DNA from: Cyanoderma ruficeps
Taxonomy: Eukaryota; Chordata; Aves; Passeriformes; Timaliidae
Assembly: GCA_008694505.1 (NCBI GenBank)
Contig: VZDJ01000046.1
Span: 1,396,121-1,460,120 of the forward strand
Direction: 5' to 3'
DNA: 64,000 bases
Both the position numbers and the translations under genes were made by a program. Below are positions 11,681 through 22,363 of this stretch, one piece after another. The first letter of the stretch is position 1. Each line of letters opens with the position of its first letter. The notes under the pieces were generated by a model that saw only the letters and a program-made list of their open reading frames with translations, did not search any database and was not told the DNA's origin.

Positions 11681-12811
11681 AAACACAGAAACACTCTGGT
11701 ACTAAAACAAGACGACTGATGAAAGTGAATGATGACTACTTTAAAATCAGTCAAATCAAGCTTGTTTAATTACGGACCACAGAAATAACCTGAATAATTA
11801 ATTGTGCCGAGATAAACTCAAAGCCAAACGTGTTTGGAGGGATAGTGCTTATGTGAGGTGGCATTTGGGGATGGCCACTGATTTTCAGCAGACAATAGGA
11901 GGCATCTGCAGCAGCATCAGAACAAACAACTCCTGCTTCAGAGTAAACCTGATGACAATGACAGGGTACAGAGCAAAGAAAATTAGAAGGATCTGTTCTT
12001 TCTCTGGCAGCTTCTTCTGAAAAAAATCAGAATTGGTCAGTGCTTGAGCCAGACTTGCCATGAAACTGATTCTTCTCTGCCACATTGCAGAGCCAATGAA
12101 GATACTTTTGTGACAGTTTTTTTGACTAGAAAATAATTACATGAAGAGGGAATAGCCAGGGAAAAGATAAAGAATATACTTTCATGTCCTGATATACATT
12201 AATTCAGACACCATGTCTAACCCCCCTTCATTGACTGCACAGTTAAATGAAGATAGAAACTCTAAACTCTGAGTCATGGGCTTTTCTCCCTTGATCAAAA
12301 AGTCTGTGGGATTTGTAACTCGGATGTTGAGTACCTGTAAGGGATGGTCTGCTTAGATCCTTTAAGGGTTTGTCTGAAAGAATCCAAGTGGCTTGTAAAG
12401 GATCGTGTAGTTAAATCCTGGTCCCTCGCCCTCATCGCTGGTCCAAGCTGATTTTTTGGATTTGGAATGAAATATAATGAACATTCATGAGGGCCAGGGT
12501 GGCCTGCAGGTAAGTCAGGCTGGTATCCTTCCCCTGTCCAGCACTGCTGGGGTCACTCCTGACACCCTGTACACATTCCTGCTCTCCCCACCCCTTCTAG
12601 CCCAAGGGGGATGTTAAGAAAATAAAAGTGATCGGGGAAAAAGGGCTGCCAAAATTATCAGGGGCACAGCACAACACCCTGGCCCTGCTCAGCAGGGCAG
12701 CTGCCAGCCAGGAAATTCCCAGTTTGTACTGATCCATGGGGTTTTCCCACACCCACCTGCACAGCTTTGTACTTTGTCATACAGGGACACACCCTCAGGG
12801 AATTAAAAAAA
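11681..12811. other. Unique non-coding stretch
   Basis: No gene or named repeat is recognised up to the assembly gap. Confidence 0.5.
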
Positions 12812-12826
12812 NNNNNNNNNNNNNNN
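12812..12826. other. Assembly gap, 15 N
   Basis: Fifteen undetermined bases follow an A-run. The flanks do not obviously duplicate each other. Confidence 0.99.
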
Positions 12827-14673
12827 AGCTCGTGGTGGTTGTGTGGTTATGCTGAGTTGTGTAAGTCATATCCAGCACCCTGAGAGTGTGGAATGATGAG
12901 CTCTGCCCAGCTTAAAGGAATGTTTCTCAGGCCTGGTCTTGGCTGGCATGGAGAAGGAATAGATTAAATCACATTTTGAGGTTCCTCCCAGGCTTGTCTG
13001 TGCGATGCTGCATCCTGAGCACTTGTCTTGGCACTTTTGATTTAGCCTGGGTGTACAGCAGCGATGCTCCCGCTGCCACAGCGTGCACTATTGATTTATC
13101 ACGCCGAAGTGAGTACAACTGAAACATGAAGATCCATTAAGAGAGACCATTCACGCCTCTGGACTCAGATATGTTTTCAAAATGATGCTCTACAACCTCA
13201 TTAGCGTCTCGTTCTCATTCATGGATTCACCTGTCGAGCGACGAGAAAAGAAACAACAGGAGCAGAAAATTGATCCTCGGTACTGGTGTCTGGTTCCTTG
13301 GGAATTCAGCTTTTGCCTCGTCATCCCGGGGTGCCATGTGGATTCAATAAATGTTGCGAAGCTCTAAAGTAGAAATATTGATGGCTCCAACACTGAGGAA
13401 AGGGTTAAAAGGTACAGGATTACTTCAGTCCCTTCCTTAAAAGCACAGCAGCTGTCTTTGTGTCATTCCTCGTATGCTCTGACTCAGATAAAAAAGAACA
13501 TATTCTGATTATTTGTTACAGCGTTTTGGTCTCTTATGATCCCTTGAATAACTCCCCATGAATTTTCCAAAAGGTAGTCACAAAGAGATTTTTTTTTTTA
13601 TTCCTTTTTAAGGAATGTATTTTCTCCGGGATACATGAGTAATCCTCTCTGATGTTGTCTGCCTTAGATCTCTTCTAGCACTGAAAGCTACAAAAAGGTA
13701 AATTAAACGTATCCATTTAGAGGCTTTTAATTGGCAGCCAACGTCAATGACTCCAGAGAGAAACTTTGGATTGGATTTACCCAAAGGGAATTGCTAAAAG
13801 ATTCATGGAGAGAACCGAGATTTTTATTGAAATGCCTCTTTTTACTATTTTTCCTGGACAGTGTTTGCATGAAGTTGATAATTCCCGTGTCCACAGCTGA
13901 ATTTCTCTCCTCCTTGTTTCATGACCTCCCTGGAATGTGCTGTAGGCACACTCTCCCCAAAACTGAGGTTTTGACGGTGTTAGAAAAATGCTCAAATGGG
14001 ATTAAAGGTGTTGGGAGCACAAAGGCCAGTGGAGGTCCTGCTCCCAAACCATCAAGAGCTGCTCTCCTGCAGGGCTGGGATGCACAAACTCCCTGGATGT
14101 GAACAGGAATTCTCACGGGAGGGCTGGTGCAGCAGCCGTGACAGCGGTGAAGATAAATTTGGAACACGAGGATGAGATTCATTCCCAGCCCCAGACACCA
14201 ACGTCTGACTTGGCCTCCCCTGGGACACGTTAGGCTGTGGCTGCATTAATCCTGAAATGTGCCAGCTGAGTCACACTGGGTAATGCCACCTCTCATCTGG
14301 CACGAGGGATTTATCCCACTGCTGTTTGACTGGGAGGTGTAGTTACACTCTTCAGGAGTGAGGGGGTTTCCCTTGGAAGGAGCTGTGGGGCTTCCAGCAG
14401 AGTTTTGGAAGGTGGGCAGCCCAGGGCTGTGTCTGCAGAGAGGTTCTGCTGTGGAAAACTGAGAGCTGCAGGACAGATCCAGGATAAAATCGATGCAGGA
14501 GTTGTGGGATAGATGCAACAATTGCAGGATATCACCTTGTAGGGTGCCTGTGGTTTTCCAGGTGGCCCTTCCATCTGTCCTGCCCACTCCAGACCCAGGG
14601 ACAGCTCTGTCCCTGTGGCACTTACAGAGGGCTCTGTGAGCACATGGCCGAGGTAGAAAAGGCTGAAGATCAG
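12827..14673. other. Unique non-coding stretch
   Basis: No gene is supported. Overlapping open frames of 60-123 codons lie on both strands between 13700 and 14640 in a more GC-rich part, with no recognisable domain. Confidence 0.5.
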
Positions 14674-14790
14674 CTCCTGACCTTCACCCTGAAATGATTA
14701 ATGAGGGCTCGACTCCCGAACTTCACCCTGCGGTGATTTATGAGAGCTCAGCCCCTGAACTTCACCCTGGAGTGATTCATGAGAGCTCAA
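14674..14790. repeat. Minisatellite, 3 units of 39 bp
   Basis: Units start at 14674, 14713 and 14752. Each contains ACCTTCACCCTG or AACTTCACCCTG, then a GTGATT-like block and ATGAGAGCTC. The period is exactly 39 bp between units. No spacers of unique sequence are present, so it is not CRISPR-like. The period is a multiple of three, but frames across it show no sign of a protein repeat family. Confidence 0.92.
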
Positions 14791-15767
14791 ACACTCATTT
14801 CCCCCAACTCTGCCGGGAGGATCATCCCAGAGGAGTGACAGAGCTGGGAGTCTGGCTGGCAGCTGCCTGAGCCTCAGGGTGGAGTTTGGCTGATCTCAGC
14901 TTTTCCCATCTGCAGGGTAGTGCTGATAATCCTTTTCCCTGCAGAGAATTTTGTGGTTTTCCTCCACAGGAAGGCACAGGGTGGGAGTTTTTGGTGCTGA
15001 TGACCCAGTGAGTGTTTTGCAGACAGGTTTTTGTCAGGCAGAGATGCTGTTTGAAGCCTGTGCCCTCTTGGGAAGAAGGAGGACAGTGCACGTCAGCATC
15101 ACCTTTAGAGAGAAAAGACTCCAAAAAGGGTGGAAAGAGGCATTACCAGAGGAAAAAATTCACATTCTCAACCAGCTGAAAGGAAAAAAATGTGCTTAAC
15201 AACTATTTGAAGAACTACAGATAATGCAGCAACAAACAGAACCAGGATGCCCAGCAGGGAGTCTCTTGTTCTTTATTAGCTCCAGGGTGTTCTCATCTGG
15301 AGTGGGAATTGAAGCACCTCCAAAAAAAGCCAGGCAATGTAATTGCAGGGACACAATATCAGTGGGCTTTAATAAGTGAGCTGGCCGTGGAAAGAGCTTC
15401 CCTGGAGGAGGAAACTCAGGGCTGAGCTGAAAATATTTAGCAGATGGGCAGGATTACTGTAATCCTTATCCAAAACAACAAATATTTCATCCTGCTCTAA
15501 GCAAACCACAGGCACAAGTGGAGTGGCCATCCTGGAGGTGCAAATGGAAGGAATATTATGTTAATGGCAGAGAGAAGAGGTGAGAAAAGCTTGGGAACTG
15601 CTGGGTTAGAGGTTCTGCATGACGGGAGAGAACTATTCCTTTATCTGCTGAAAACCCTAAACCTCCTGAGGTTCACTGGGACAGCTACAGCTGATCTGTA
15701 AACTGCACAGATAAAATTGGCTGTAGCAGAACCCTAACTCAACCAGCTTAGAAGTAAAGAAGTTCTT
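14791..15767. other. Unique non-coding stretch
   Basis: No gene or named repeat is recognised. The last few bases (TTCTT at 15763-15767) form the left target duplication of the LTR that follows. Confidence 0.5.
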
Positions 15768-16072
15768 TGTTGCCCTGAGTTTTCTGTCTTTTGTCTTTCT
15801 GTAGAACTTTCACACGCAGCCTTGATGTAAATAATGTCTATCCTTAGAATGTTTACATACTTCTCCTGTGAGAGAAGAAATGATTGATGGTGATGTCCAT
15901 CATCCAGGTTGAAGGGGTGGTGACCTGTGTAGCCAATCCCTTGACCTCTGTACATATCTATAAATACTGGAGTCAAAATAAAGATAGAGAGTGAGTTTTT
16001 CTACAACAGCCGTGTCCTGACCCTCTCTCGAGTGTTCCTAAATTGGGACATGCCCAGCTTCGCCCCACGACA
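15768..16072 (+). mobile_element. ERVK-like solo LTR, copy 1
   Basis: A 305-bp LTR starting TGTTGCCCTGAG and ending ACGACA. It matches copies at 32256-32558 and 39943-40245 along its whole length. It has CCAAT at 15933-15937, TATAAATA at 15959-15966 and AATAAA at 15977-15982. The poly(A) signal lies just after the TATA box, as in betaretrovirus-like LTRs with a short R region. TTCTT flanks it on both sides (15763-15767 and 16073-16077), five bases of a probable target duplication. No internal viral sequence adjoins it. Confidence 0.9.
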
Positions 16073-16510
16073 TTCTTGGATAAGACAAGAATAGGTTGGA
16101 TTCGAACTTAAACAGTGGACCCCAGCCAATCTCCTGAATTTGGATTCAGGATTAAGGCAATGTTTAGACCTTGACTAATCAGGTGTGCAAGGGTGGGAAT
16201 TTCGAACCCTCTATAAAAGAGATCAACCATCAGTAAATCTTAGCTGCTGTCACAGGACCTTTGGTGTGTTCAGTCGTGTGCCTGTCTCCAAACCTGTGAC
16301 CCAATGCAAGAGTTTACCCTGGTAGATCATATATCCAGACAGCGAACCACGGGAGAGAATGATGCTGGAACCCTGCAGGCTGAAAATTCCAGGTTTTCTG
16401 AGCTGAGGGGTGCTGACCCTCAGGCAAGCACCACATTTGACTTGAGGCCTTGGAACAGGCGCCTGGAATTGTGTGATAGCACTGGGGTTGTGAGTGTGGA
16501 GTTTGAATAG
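16073..16510 (+). promoter_or_regulatory. Promoter-like stretch of unknown origin
   Basis: A CCAAT box (16126-16130) lies about 85 bp upstream of a strong TATAAAA (16212-16218) with a plausible start 25-35 bp further on. That is the layout of a pol II promoter or of the U3 region of another LTR. I found no second copy in the window and no coding frame downstream. Calling it regulatory is an inference from motif spacing alone. Confidence 0.3.
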
Positions 16511-16936
16511 TGTTCTGATCTCACAGGGTGAAAAACTCAGATTTAAGGTTTTAGTAATGTGTGTGAGTCAAGATGGAGGATTTTTGGTGTTGTCTAAGTC
16601 CTTCTTCTTCACCTTCTTCTTCCTTCTTCATGGGTTTGGGTGGTTTTCTGTAACAGGGTGAAAAAGGTCCACACTGTGGGCCTTGGGTGGTCATTATTGG
16701 GTCAGAAATGGAAATAATATAGATGTCACCTCATTAGTGGGTAATTATCACTTAAATAAAGCTGGAAAGAGTTAGAAGCTCTCAATTTTACCTCATCTCT
16801 CTAATTTGCTAGTTGGAGCTCCCACCCGACGAGACAGTACATAGATAAGAGATAATAAACAACCAAGTCTGAACTCGAAATCTACGTCTCCTGTGTCTTC
16901 ATCCTGACCTTGCCAGAAAAGAGAAAAACAGAACTG
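16511..16936 (+). mobile_element. LTR-like element with pyrimidine-rich tract
   Basis: It starts TGTTCTGATCTCACAGGGTG, then has a CAAGATGGAGGATTT block, a CTTCTTCTTC-rich tract, and AATAAA at 16854-16859 followed by a U5-like segment. The same order of blocks occurs on the minus strand at 63661-64000, supporting a repeated LTR. The 3' boundary is uncertain: either AAAACA near 16930 or a few bases into the adjoining CR1. GAAT-like bases flank both candidate ends but match at only 4 of 6. Confidence 0.6.
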
Positions 16937-17155
16937 TAACAGAATCCTACAATGGTTTGAGTTGAGTCTTTTTCCATCCCCTGCCATGGGCAGGGACACC
17001 TTCCACTGTCCCAGATTGCTCCAAGCCCTGTCCAACCTGGCCTTGGACACTTCCAGGGATCCAGGAGCAGCCACAGCTTCTCTGGGCCCCCTGTGCCAGA
17101 CCCTCCTCACCCTTACAGGGAACAATTCCTTCCCAATATTTCATCTAACCCTGCA
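16937..17155 (-). mobile_element. CR1 LINE fragment, minus strand
   Basis: Reverse-complement CR1 3' end with AACAGAATCCTACAATGGTTT, CCTGCCATGGGCAGGGACAC, TTGGACACTTCCAGGGATCC, CCACAGCTTCTCTGGG and TTCCTTCCCAATATTTCATC. It directly abuts the LTR-like element to its left. Confidence 0.93.
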
Positions 17156-18763
17156 TCTTTCTTGGGATGGTTATGGGGCTCTACTAGAAGTCAACTGGCT
17201 TGACTCATAAAATCTAAAGATGATGTGTGGCCTGGTCCCAAAGGGCTGTAAGGAACAACATTACCATCAAAATTAATCACTTAATGGTGAAAACATTAAT
17301 GTTTAACTTCTGGAATGAGATTCTTGGTTTTTGGGAACCAGAGAACCCCCACTGTGGAAATTCTGTGGGACTCACACAGGACGTTAAGTACCTGGAGTAA
17401 GAAGTCTCATGTTTACACTCAGTCCTCTCTTTTTGGAGCTGTAGATTTTTGGCTGGGATGGTGCTTCAAACTGTACATTTTTTTAACCACTTTAATATTT
17501 TGAAATGTAGTGATGCTGGACATGAACCAATTACATTTTTTTTTTAACCTAACATAAAGCATAACCCACAGCAGACCTTAATGCCAGTCAGTAGAAGGCT
17601 GGAATCAAATTTAGAGGCAGAGGGAATTTTTTTTTTTATTTGCCTCCTGAAACCACTTGGATGAAAGAAATAATCTACTGAGAAGCCATGGAAGCTCAAA
17701 GAGCATTTGGACACTGTGGGTGAAGATTTGTCATCTCTCTCCAGCTCACACTGGTGTTCTCAGCCCAGCAAGCTCAGCCATGGTCATTAACATGCAAAAC
17801 ACACGTGATCCTTAATTATGAACTGATATTTTTGGATTATCATGCCCAGCTAGGGAAAGTCTGCATTTGCTACAAGGAAATCTGTGGAGGGCCTCGGCCC
17901 CATGAGGGGAGAAAATGGAACATTGTGAGAGCTTTGCTGCAGCACAGCTGCTTTTCCCATCGCATTTTACTCGTTTGAGAAAGTTTGCAATCCCAAAATA
18001 TACAGGGCAGGGAGGAATCATGTAAACACGAATTTGGGATAGCGGGAAAAACATGGCTTAGTGCTCTGAGGGCAGAAAACCTGGAGAATGGAACTCTGGT
18101 TAATGATTCTCTTCTGTGAAGGGATCACAGGGTGAGGTTAAAAGGCTGGAGGTTTTATCGTGGCTTTTAACAATGCCTGCGGTGTGAGATCCAGGTTTTT
18201 TGGATTGGTCTCAGGTCTGGTATCAATAAATGAGTTTGGAAAGTGAGCTGTGAAATCTTGTTATTCAAACTGGTTTCTCTCAGCTGCAAAAACCTTAACC
18301 CATGTCAGGATCCAGCCTTTGGAGGAGGTCAAAATACTCTGCTGGTGTTTAATCCAACCCACCTTCATTTTTTATATTTTCTCTATTTTCTGAGGCTGGC
18401 ACCAGCTGTTGGGACAAGCAGACAAGATGGGCAGGTTGGAGTTATTTTTATCCCTGCAGCTGTTCAATCAGATTCCCATTTAGCAGCTAAATTCTGTGGA
18501 TAATCTCAATGTAATTAGGTGGTTTAGGTAAAATTCAGAAATGTACTTAAAATTTTGGTAATTATTATTCTAGAATCAGCACCGGTTACAACCACATAAT
18601 TATGCTTGGTGTAGTACAAACTCATTATGGGATATAATTCTTGCCTGTGTGGTTTGCAATAGAGCTAAAAATTTTCTTTTTGAACAAACCCTTTTTCACA
18701 AAGAATATTTTTTTTTAATCTGTCAGTTAAAGGATTGAGGATGTTCCTGTAGAGTTCACAATT
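17156..18763. other. Unique non-coding stretch
   Basis: AT-rich sequence with several T-runs. No gene or named repeat recognised. Confidence 0.5.
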
Positions 18764-18813
18764 AAAAAAAAAAAAAAAAAGAATGGTCTTTGAATGGTCT
18801 TTGAATGGTCTTA
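18764..18813. repeat. A17 run plus 11-bp x 3 tandem repeat
   Basis: A run of 17 A (18764-18780) is followed by three copies of GAATGGTCTTT, the last with a terminal A. No retrocopy of a gene is evident upstream of the A-run. Confidence 0.9.
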
Positions 18814-19696
18814 TAATGTTGCATTGCTGATTTTGAACAGGATGTTGTTAAAAAATTATTCTCCCTAAGAGAGACTAGTTACAATGAGGGTTGATTAAGA
18901 TGAACACATTGGTTGCCACAAAATCATTTCCCCCCTTTTTACTTCATTAAGAAATTAAAGTTTTGGGAGCTGACCCAAATAATTTTTTTTCTGTATTTCT
19001 GGTGGGATTTTTTTGGCACTGCAAAGAACAGAAGGTGTGGTTATTAAGTTGTTAAAAACAGGGATTGAATGAACAAGAGACCTGACACGAAAACTCCCAG
19101 TAACCTGAGGGAGAAGACAGAATTCTACTGGTGGTTTCCAGCCCTGTGTTCCATCACGGGCTCATCCTCCCTCCTTAAGACCTCTTGCACTCTCTAGCAA
19201 TTAAATCTGTTGAAAAACAGATATCTTCCAATTAATAGAATTAATTTTTTATTAATATTCCCCCGTCATTATTTATTTAGAATGACACAGTTCTTAGGTG
19301 CTGCTCTCACAAGCTGTTTATGATCTGCCAACGCATCCTCAGTCAAGGAATATTGATAAGTTGATTTTCCCACACTTCCCCTTATTTATTTCACCTACCA
19401 GACATGTTCGTGTACTCGCTTCCTACTCTTGTGCTGCTCTGTGCAGAAAACCCCTCAATAAATTAAAAATATGTTGAGTGAGGGGTTAAAACCTAAAAAA
19501 AACATCATTATGGATCAGTCCCCAAATGGGTATTCTGTCCTCGATATGTCTAAAGCACCTTCCCAGGGACAGATATTGGAATTTGAGAGGTTTCCTTCAT
19601 ATAATCTCCTAAATTCCCCCAGGATGAGACTTGGGTGTGAGTGGAGTCTTGGAGAACATCCTGAGATGTGTTGGCCTGGTTTATGGATTTTCCTTT
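18814..19696. other. Unique non-coding stretch
   Basis: AT-rich, no gene recognised. Confidence 0.5.
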
Positions 19697-20250
19697 TCTG
19701 ATTATCTCCAGTTGTCTTTTGAACTTGTCTGACCTTTTGCTCCAGGCTGCTTCAGAGAGTTCCACAGTCCCACATCCTTTTTTTTCCGGCATCTCTTTTG
19801 TTTGTTTTGAGCTGGGCACTCACTAATTGGATTTGTTGTGGAGTAAATTACTAAATTACTACACCAGAACGTGTTTGCTGCCCTTTCACCTTCTCATCCA
19901 CTGCTCACATTGCTCTGGATTCTACACGTGTCCATCATCCCTTCCTCAGCCATCCACTGACAGGCTGGATTCCAACCTGTCTATTTGCTCCTTATTCCAG
20001 TGCCATCAATCCATTAAAGATCGTTCCTCCAGTGATGGATTTTCCATGAAGTTTTCACAGAATTATTATAATGTGACCAGAACCACAGACAATTTTCAAG
20101 ATGTGAGGACGTTACCCGTAGAGACAGAAAAATGCCTTCCATTTTCTTATTTATTTCCCTAGAATATCTCAAATTTCATTTTCTTTTTTTGACTGATACT
20201 TCTGCTGAATTGACTTTTCCATAAGAGAATTGCTGGCCAAAGACCTCATT
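19697..20250 (-). mobile_element. Ancient CR1-like LINE, minus strand
   Basis: Blocks appear in the order known from old CR1-type LINE copies: CAGGCTGCTTCAGAGAGTTCCACAG-like, CTTTTGTTTGTTTTGAGCTG, CACTAATTGGAT, and later GTGACCAGAACCACAGACAATTTTCAAGATGTG. The element is heavily diverged, so internal boundaries and the exact subfamily are uncertain. Confidence 0.6.
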
Positions 20251-20314
20251 TTTCAGTGCTAGCAGCTGTGCCAGAGCTTGCCATCATTCAATCCTTCACC
20301 ATCTCTCTCAAACC

Positions 20315-20465
20315 CCCTTTAGGCACTGGAAGGGGCTCTCAGGTCTCCTTGGAGCCTTCTCTTCTCCAGGATGAATAAATCCTTATATCCGTAGGAGAGC
20401 TGGATGCTGTGAATGGATTTGTTTGAATGCAGGTCCCAGGAGCCCCCAGATTTACATCAGGACCC
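20315..20465 (-). mobile_element. CR1 LINE fragment, minus strand
   Basis: It contains the CR1 blocks GGCACTGGAAGGGGCTCTCAGG and CTCCTTGGAGCCTTCTCTTCTCCAGG followed by a diverged GGAGAGCTGGATGCT segment. It lacks the CR1 3' end. It probably belongs with the older CR1-like sequence just to its left, but a separate insertion is possible. Confidence 0.75.
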
Positions 20466-20828
20466 ATTCTCTTATGACTTTCCCAAACATTTATCACAGC
20501 ATTGGGTAAGGCGAGGGTGGGAAAAGGCTGCCGTGGGTTTTAAAAGGAAAAATTATCATTTAAATTAGCAGCAAAGTACACAGACCTTCAGCATAAAAAA
20601 AATTATACATCTCACCCACTCACCTTAAAAAATACAAAACTAGTATTCAGTAGAGTCAATAAAAGTTAAATTTTCTTATGTGTAATCCACTGTTGGCTGA
20701 AGAGCATTAGCATTTCAAATAGATTTGCTCATTAAAATGAAGATATCTTTTGATAAAATACCCCGATTTCCCGGGATTTCAATTCTTGCACTGAGAAATG
20801 AAAAGTAAAGGCAGAATTCAGTGGAAAT
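20466..20828. other. Unique non-coding stretch
   Basis: AT-rich sequence; nothing recognised. Confidence 0.5.
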
Positions 20829-20863
20829 CCCCTTCCCTTCCCTTCCCTTCCCTTCNCTTCCCT
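20829..20863. repeat. (CCCTT)n microsatellite with one N
   Basis: About seven CCCTT units with one undetermined base at 20856. The open frame crossing it is not evidence of a gene. Confidence 0.95.
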
Positions 20864-21673
20864 CAGATTTGGCATTTCAGCAGGAACAGCTCTGCAGAGA
20901 TATTGAGGGTGGTGGCCAAGGGCTGATGGCCCAGGGTCCCAGAGTTTTTACCAGTTTCCTGGGATTGGTGAGGACTCAGAAATGTCCCAATTTCTGGTTC
21001 AGTCGCATTTATAAAAACAGCTGTGGAGCACCAGGGTTGAAACTATGAAGCTCCGTCAGTAAAAAACCCTCAGATTTTAAATCCAGGGGTTGCGTGTTTA
21101 ATCCCAAATTCTGGAGAGTCGGTGTTTTTAATTTCACAAACTAAACATGTCTCCTAATTGAAAAACCAAACTAAACCCAAAAAATCCTGGCAAATGCTAA
21201 AAATACAACCCCATCCCTCATGCACTGTGGTTGTTACATTTCTGTCATGCAATCAGTGTTGTTTATATCCCTAAATCCTATAAACAGCAGCCCAGCAGTA
21301 AAGATCAGGCCAAACCCAAATCATGGGCGTGTTGGCAAGAGGCTGGAATGTTGGACACACAGGACACACAGGCTCCTGGGGTGGAAAAAAACAAACCTAA
21401 ACCAGAATTGGGGCTGGAGGACCAAACTGAGCAGCACACACTGTGTGCTCTGTAGGCTTGTTCAGTGGGAACGTTGTAGGGGGAATTATTTTCCTCCTTT
21501 GGAATGCTGATTTAAGGCACCACTGAGCTGATGGTCAGTTAACATCCTTAAATCATCACCGAAGGCAATGGGGGAATGCTGATTGCTTCCAGTCGTGGCC
21601 TGGGCTGGAGACTTTTCTTTCCAGGTCCATTTGTTTGTATTAAACAGATGGATGGTCCTGTGATCTGTGGGCT
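20864..21673. other. Unique non-coding stretch
   Basis: No gene or named repeat recognised. GGGCT at 21669-21673 is the left target duplication of the LTR that follows. Confidence 0.5.
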
Positions 21674-22363
21674 TGTCTTGGTTTGGAAAGACAGGTGTCT
21701 GCCAGGGAAAGCTGGAGTTTCCCTTGGAATGGAGAATGTAAACCCTCTCCCTCTGAATTATTATAATCTTGAAATTAAGGGGCTCTCAAAAAAAGATATG
21801 GGAATAGGAATAACAATTCTTCACTAGGAAAATTAAAAATGTAGTAGTACAAAGAAAGCAAACAAACAAAAAAGGAAGACACTGACAGAGTCAGAACACA
21901 ACCTGACACCCTGTTGGTCAGGGTGTTGGTGTCAGTCCAATCAAGTCCTCCTGCAGTCACAGATGTGGTTCTGTTGGAGCACAGATGATCCTGTAGAAGG
22001 GTGGAGTTTTCCTCTGAAGGTCCAGTGGTGCTGAGATGGGTCTGGTCTCCCTCTGGGAATCCAGTGCAAACAGGCTGTGCTGGTGTTCTGAATCCCAGGT
22101 TTTATCCAGGTAGGAATGCTGGGCTCCTCCCCCTGGGTGGAGCATCTCCCCATGGGATGATGGAACTGTATCAGCCCTGCAGTGAGTCTGGATGGCCCAT
22201 GAACAGCAGATATCCCCTGGAGGGAGGATGGGTCATGGAGGAGATAAAGAACACTGCCACACCTGGTTTAACAGCTGGGCCCTCAACACCTCCACACCTG
22301 ATTTCAGCAGATGATAATAGAATCCACACCCCTGGTTACAATCCTGCATTGCAACCCAAGACA
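21674..22363 (-). mobile_element. ERVL-like LTR, minus strand (copy A)
   Basis: A 690-bp LTR bounded by TGTCTTGG and CCAAGACA, a perfect 8-bp inverted terminus. A perfect 5-bp duplication, GGGCT, flanks it (21669-21673 and 22364-22368); five bases is typical of ERVL integration. Its U5 side carries the CCTATTCCCATAT and AATTATAATAATT blocks and a TTTACATTCTCCATT motif that I associate with avian ERVL LTRs. It is a solo LTR: no internal viral sequence adjoins it. Copy B at 58765-59420 lies in the opposite orientation. Confidence 0.9.

Noticed and set aside
18764..18780. A17 run as tail of a processed pseudogene
   Set aside because: No mRNA-like or coding sequence was recognised upstream of the run.
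20821..21048. Open frame across the CCCTT repeat
   Set aside because: Frame is held open by the microsatellite and contains an undetermined base.
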